Part shown: in pieces, positions 34,315 to 37,094 of the stretch | Layout of the letters: each line of letters starts with the position of its first letter | Position numbering within the stretch: the stretch's first letter is position 1 | Source of the DNA: an uncultured Opitutia bacterium | Lineage (GTDB): Bacteria; Verrucomicrobiota; Verrucomicrobiia; Opitutales; UBA953 | Direction: 5' to 3' | NCBI GenBank assembly: GCA_903909465.1 | Contig: CAIVVQ010000023.1 | Location: forward strand, 1-37,094 | Length of the DNA stretch: 37,094 nucleotides | Translations under genes and position numbers: made by a program | Notes under the pieces: generated by a model | Seen by the model: the letters and a program-made list of their open reading frames with translations, nothing else | Told to the model about the DNA's origin: nothing | Database searches by the model: none

Positions 34315-37094
34315 TGACTGTTAGGATGGGAGAGTCGCGACAGGAAGCCACGAATCTCGGCGAGTTTCCGCAGGGGGTCCTTGGCGGTCAAGCGGGGAAA
34401 GCGATTTCCAATTAAGACGGAGGTTGATTGGCCAGTGGCTGTCACTTGTTGGCAGCGAAGGGTATTGCCTTCAGTGCCGACGGTGGCGACGCCTTTGACT
34501 TCGGCAAGGCAGCGAATTTCAGCAATTTGTATCAATGCCTCCGCTTCCGCGGGGAGCCGTCCGTAACGATCCTGTAAACTGTGGCGAAGTTCGCCAAGCT
34601 CAGTGGTGTCGAGCGCGAGGGCGATTTTGCGAAAAGCTTCAATGCGTAGACGGGTCTCTGGAATCCAGTCGCTGGGCAAGGTGGCAGTGAGGAGCGGGCC
34701 TTCGTCGTCCGTGACGTAGTGACCATCGTTAATCACATCAGCATGAGAAACAAAATCGAGGTGCACTTCGCAACGGTCGACGATGGTGGTGCGGTCACCT
34801 TTCATTTTTGAAACGCTGCGTCGGAGGAGCTGACAGTATAACTCGAAGCCCACGCTGGCGATGTGTCCACTTTGGGCTGAGCCGAGAATATTTCCGGCGC
34901 CGCGCAGTTCGAGGTCGCGCATCGCAATTCGAAATCCCGCACCGAGTTGATTGTATTGGCGAATGGCCGAGAGTCTCCGGCGTGCGCCTTCAACTAATTC
35001 GGCATGACGGTGCAGAAAGAGGTACGCATACGCTTGTCGGTTGAAGCGGCCCACCCGCCCGCGCAATTGGTAGAGCTGGGCGAGGCCGAATCGGTCTGCG
35101 CCCTCAATGATGAGTGTGTTGCAATTAGGAATATCCAAACCGGTTTCAATGATGGTCGTGCAAACAAGAATATCGTATTCACCCGCGACAAATGCAGCCA
35201 TCGTTTCTTCAAGTTCGCCCGCGCTCATCTGTCCGTGTCCAACCACAATACGGGCCTTGGGCATCAGGGCTTTTAAACGTTCGGCAACGGCGCGAATGGT
35301 GTCGACGCGATTATGAAGGTAGAAAACTTGGCCACCACGAGCGAGTTCAGCCTGCACTGCATCCTGCACACATTTTTCATCGTAGCTGCGCACGATGGTG
35401 CGAATGGCGAGGCGTTCACGTGGCGGGGTTTCGATGACGCTTAAATCGCGAGCGCCGAGCAGTGCGAGGTAGAGTGTGCGCGGAATCGGCGTGGCGCTCA
35501 TCGCTAGGACATCAACTTCCGTGCGTAGGCGTTTGAGTTTCTCTTTATGCCTTACCCCGAAGCGGTGTTCTTCATCGATAATCACTAAGCCGAGCTTGGC
35601 GAAGTTCGTGCCTTCCGAAAGTAAAGCGTGCGTGCCGACAACGATGTCGACCGTACCAGCGACGGCCCGGGCGCGAACTTGGGCTTTCTGTTTCGCGCTA
35701 CGGAAGCTGCTCAGTAATTCAACGGTAACGGGCCAGCGGGTGAGACGTTCGCGGAAAGTTTCGTAGTGTTGCTGGGCGAGCACCGTGGTCGGCGCCAGAA
35801 TCGCGACCTGCCGGCCGCCGACGATACATTTGAAGGCCGCGCGCAGTGCGACTTCGGTTTTGCCAAATCCCACGTCGCCGCTGATGAGTCGATCCATCGG
35901 CGCCGTGCGTTCCATGTCCGCTTTGCAATCAGAGATTGCACGTAACTGGTCGGGCGTTTCGCGGTGCGGGAAGGAGCGCTCGAATTCGCCCATCCAATTA
36001 TTCTCATCATCTTTTGGATGAGCGATGCCGGGCTTGGAAACACGCTCGGCCTGCAGGGCGATGAGTTGGGCGGCTAAATCGACTGTGGCTTTTTCTACAG
36101 CGCGGCGGGACTTATCCCAGCCACCGCCACCGAGTTTGGAAAGTTTAGGGTGTCCGCGACCAATGCCTACGAAGCGAGAGAGGAGGTGCGATTCGCGCAG
36201 CGGTAAATGCAAGGTCGCCTTGGCGTCGAACTCCAGCGAAACGAAATCTTCGGTGCGTCCGTCGTTTTCAAACGGACGGATACCGCGAAACAGGCAGATG
36301 CCTTGCGTGGTGTGCACTAAGGTGTCGCCATCAGCAATCTCTCCGAAGTCGAGTGCACGTCCGACCGCGGCATGTATGGCGGTGCGTCGACGGGGCAGTG
36401 TGGCCAGTGGCCGACGTTTCCGTCCTAATAATTCACGCTCGGTTAATAAAATCAACCCGCCGGAAAGTTCGCCCGCGAGTGAGCCTGCTTCGATGATGAT
36501 GCCACCACTGAAACGCGCTTGGATGATTTGCGGGGCAAAGCCTTTGAGTTTCGCCGCTGCGAGGTCGGCCTGTAAGCGTTCAACCGAGGCTTCGGTGTCG
36601 CCCGCCAAAATGCAGGGTCGGCCGCCACGACTCAGATCAGCGGCTTGTTGTAAGAGCGAGAGTCGAGAGTCGGTGCCATCGTTATTATTTCCAATCAGAA
36701 GTGAATCAATCGGCGTACATTCCAGCGACTGTGTTGACCAACCCGCTTCTGTTTCGTCGGTTTCTTCGAGCGCGAGAAGATTGATATCGGACTGAAGGAG
36801 TTCGCGGCACAGTGCCTCGTCAAAGGTTTGGTTAACGCCTATAATAATCGCGTGTTTCGGTAAGTGTGTAAAAAAAGGTTTCTCGTTAACATTCGTTGCC
36901 TCGGTGCGAGGGGCGCAGATGACGAGTCCGTTGACTTCACCTTCACTGCGTTGCGTGGACGGATCAAAGGGCCGGAGTGATTCCACGGTGTCGCCAAACA
37001 AATCAATCCGCACGGGCATTTGCGCGTTGAGTGGGTAGACGTCGAGAATGCCACCGCGCAGTGCGTATTCGCCCGGCTGTTCGCAGAGGGCTTC
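34311..37094 (-). CDS. mfd: Transcription-repair coupling factor Mfd, N terminus beyond the window
   Basis: ATPase that removes RNA polymerase stalled at DNA damage and recruits UvrA. The frame is open to the window edge; bases 37094-37020 encode the expected EYALRGGILDVYPLNAQ segment, so the tracked start at 37019 is only an internal Met and the true N terminus lies outside. Visible parts are the end of the UvrB-homology region (PVRIDLFGDTVESLRPFD) and the RNA-polymerase-interaction domain (DGDTLVHTTQGICLFRGI). The translocase follows, with GDVGFGKTEVALRAAFK, IIDEEHRFGVRHKEKLK, AMSATPIPRTL, TTIIETGLDIPN and LYQLRGRVGRF. A TRCF domain ends the protein. 927 codons are present. First visible gene of the operon with the surA-like gene and malQ. 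Confidence 0.97.
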   Translation of the reverse strand, partial: EALCEQPGEYALRGGILDVYPLNAQMPVRIDLFGDTVESLRPFDPSTQRSEGEVNGLVICAPRTEATNVNEKPFFTHLPKHAIIIGVNQTFDEALCRELLQSDINLLALEETDETEAGWSTQSLECTPIDSLLIGNNNDGTDSRLSLLQQAADLSRGGRPCILAGDTEASVERLQADLAAAKLKGFAPQIIQARFSGGIIIEAGSLAGELSGGLILLTERELLGRKRRPLATLPRRRTAIHAAVGRALDFGEIADGDTLVHTTQGICLFRGIRPFENDGRTEDFVSLEFDAKATLHLPLRESHLLSRFVGIGRGHPKLSKLGGGGWDKSRRAVEKATVDLAAQLIALQAERVSKPGIAHPKDDENNWMGEFERSFPHRETPDQLRAISDCKADMERTAPMDRLISGDVGFGKTEVALRAAFKCIVGGRQVAILAPTTVLAQQHYETFRERLTRWPVTVELLSSFRSAKQKAQVRARAVAGTVDIVVGTHALLSEGTNFAKLGLVIIDEEHRFGVRHKEKLKRLRTEVDVLAMSATPIPRTLYLALLGARDLSVIETPPRERLAIRTIVRSYDEKCVQDAVQAELARGGQVFYLHNRVDTIRAVAERLKALMPKARIVVGHGQMSAGELEETMAAFVAGEYDILVCTTIIETGLDIPNCNTLIIEGADRFGLAQLYQLRGRVGRFNRQAYAYLFLHRHAELVEGARRRLSAIRQYNQLGAGFRIAMRDLELRGAGNILGSAQSGHIASVGFELYCQLLRRSVSKMKGDRTTIVDRCEVHLDFVSHADVINDGHYVTDDEGPLLTATLPSDWIPETRLRIEAFRKIALALDTTELGELRHSLQDRYGRLPAEAEALIQIAEIRCLAEVKGVATVGTEGNTLRCQQVTATGQSTSVLIGNRFPRLTAKDPLRKLAEIRGFLSRLSHPNSQ

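Noticed and set aside
36025-36795. 256-aa plus-strand ORF opposite mfd
   Set aside because: Arg/Ser/Pro-rich antisense shadow of mfd without any family resemblance.

Overview
The window is a gene-dense, mostly housekeeping stretch of a Gram-negative bacterial chromosome of moderate GC. A Verrucomicrobiota member, probably Opitutales-like, is the best guess. Supporting signs are a PEP-CTERM secreted metalloprotease, a planctomycete/verrucomicrobial-type sulfatase, an Mpl ligase for meso-DAP peptidoglycan, a ClpC-McsA-McsB set outside the Firmicutes, and almost no Shine-Dalgarno sequences. The taxonomic call is inference. I see no CRISPR array, prophage, IS element or obvious genomic island, and no stretch above 300 bases lacks a gene.

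Layout. 1-8.7 kb: end of a polysaccharide tyrosine autokinase, a lipoprotein M48 protease, SppA, an uncharacterised conserved protein, a secreted sulfatase overlapping a secreted purple-acid-phosphatase-like enzyme, and a small membrane protein. 8.7-13.4 kb: a LysR regulator divergent from yggS-recN, then an SDR enzyme divergent from hpf, which ends in a clear terminator. 13.5-17.5 kb: mpl, then the minus-strand operon nrnA-truB-ribF. 17.7-22.4 kb: clpC, a DUF423 membrane protein, the PEP-CTERM metalloprotease and a DEDDy exonuclease. 22.4-25.8 kb: tRNA-Ala(GGC), a specialised ACP/ketosynthase pair, mcsA-mcsB. 25.8-29.9 kb: minus-strand operon nusA-infB-rbfA. 30-37 kb: ettA, then minus-strand mfd-surA-like-malQ, with mfd cut by the window end.

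Themes. Many genes serve translation and its control (NusA, IF2, RbfA, TruB, NrnA, EttA, HPF, tRNA-Ala). The normally contiguous nusA-infB-rbfA-nrnA-truB-ribF cluster is split into two co-oriented pieces about 8.3 kb apart. ClpC, McsA and McsB form an apparent arginine-phosphorylation protein-quality-control module without a CtsR gene. All seven convergent protein-gene pairs share, abut or overlap at their stop codons.

The most interesting non-coding signal is the nusA leader. There a consensus-like promoter is followed by two overlapping, mutually exclusive hairpins, the second being a strong intrinsic terminator before the nusA start. This looks like a transcription attenuator. A perfect 14-bp palindrome lies just upstream in the shared nusA/ettA intergenic region. 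The lysR/yggS intergenic region also holds two inverted repeats, one overlapping a candidate lysR promoter.
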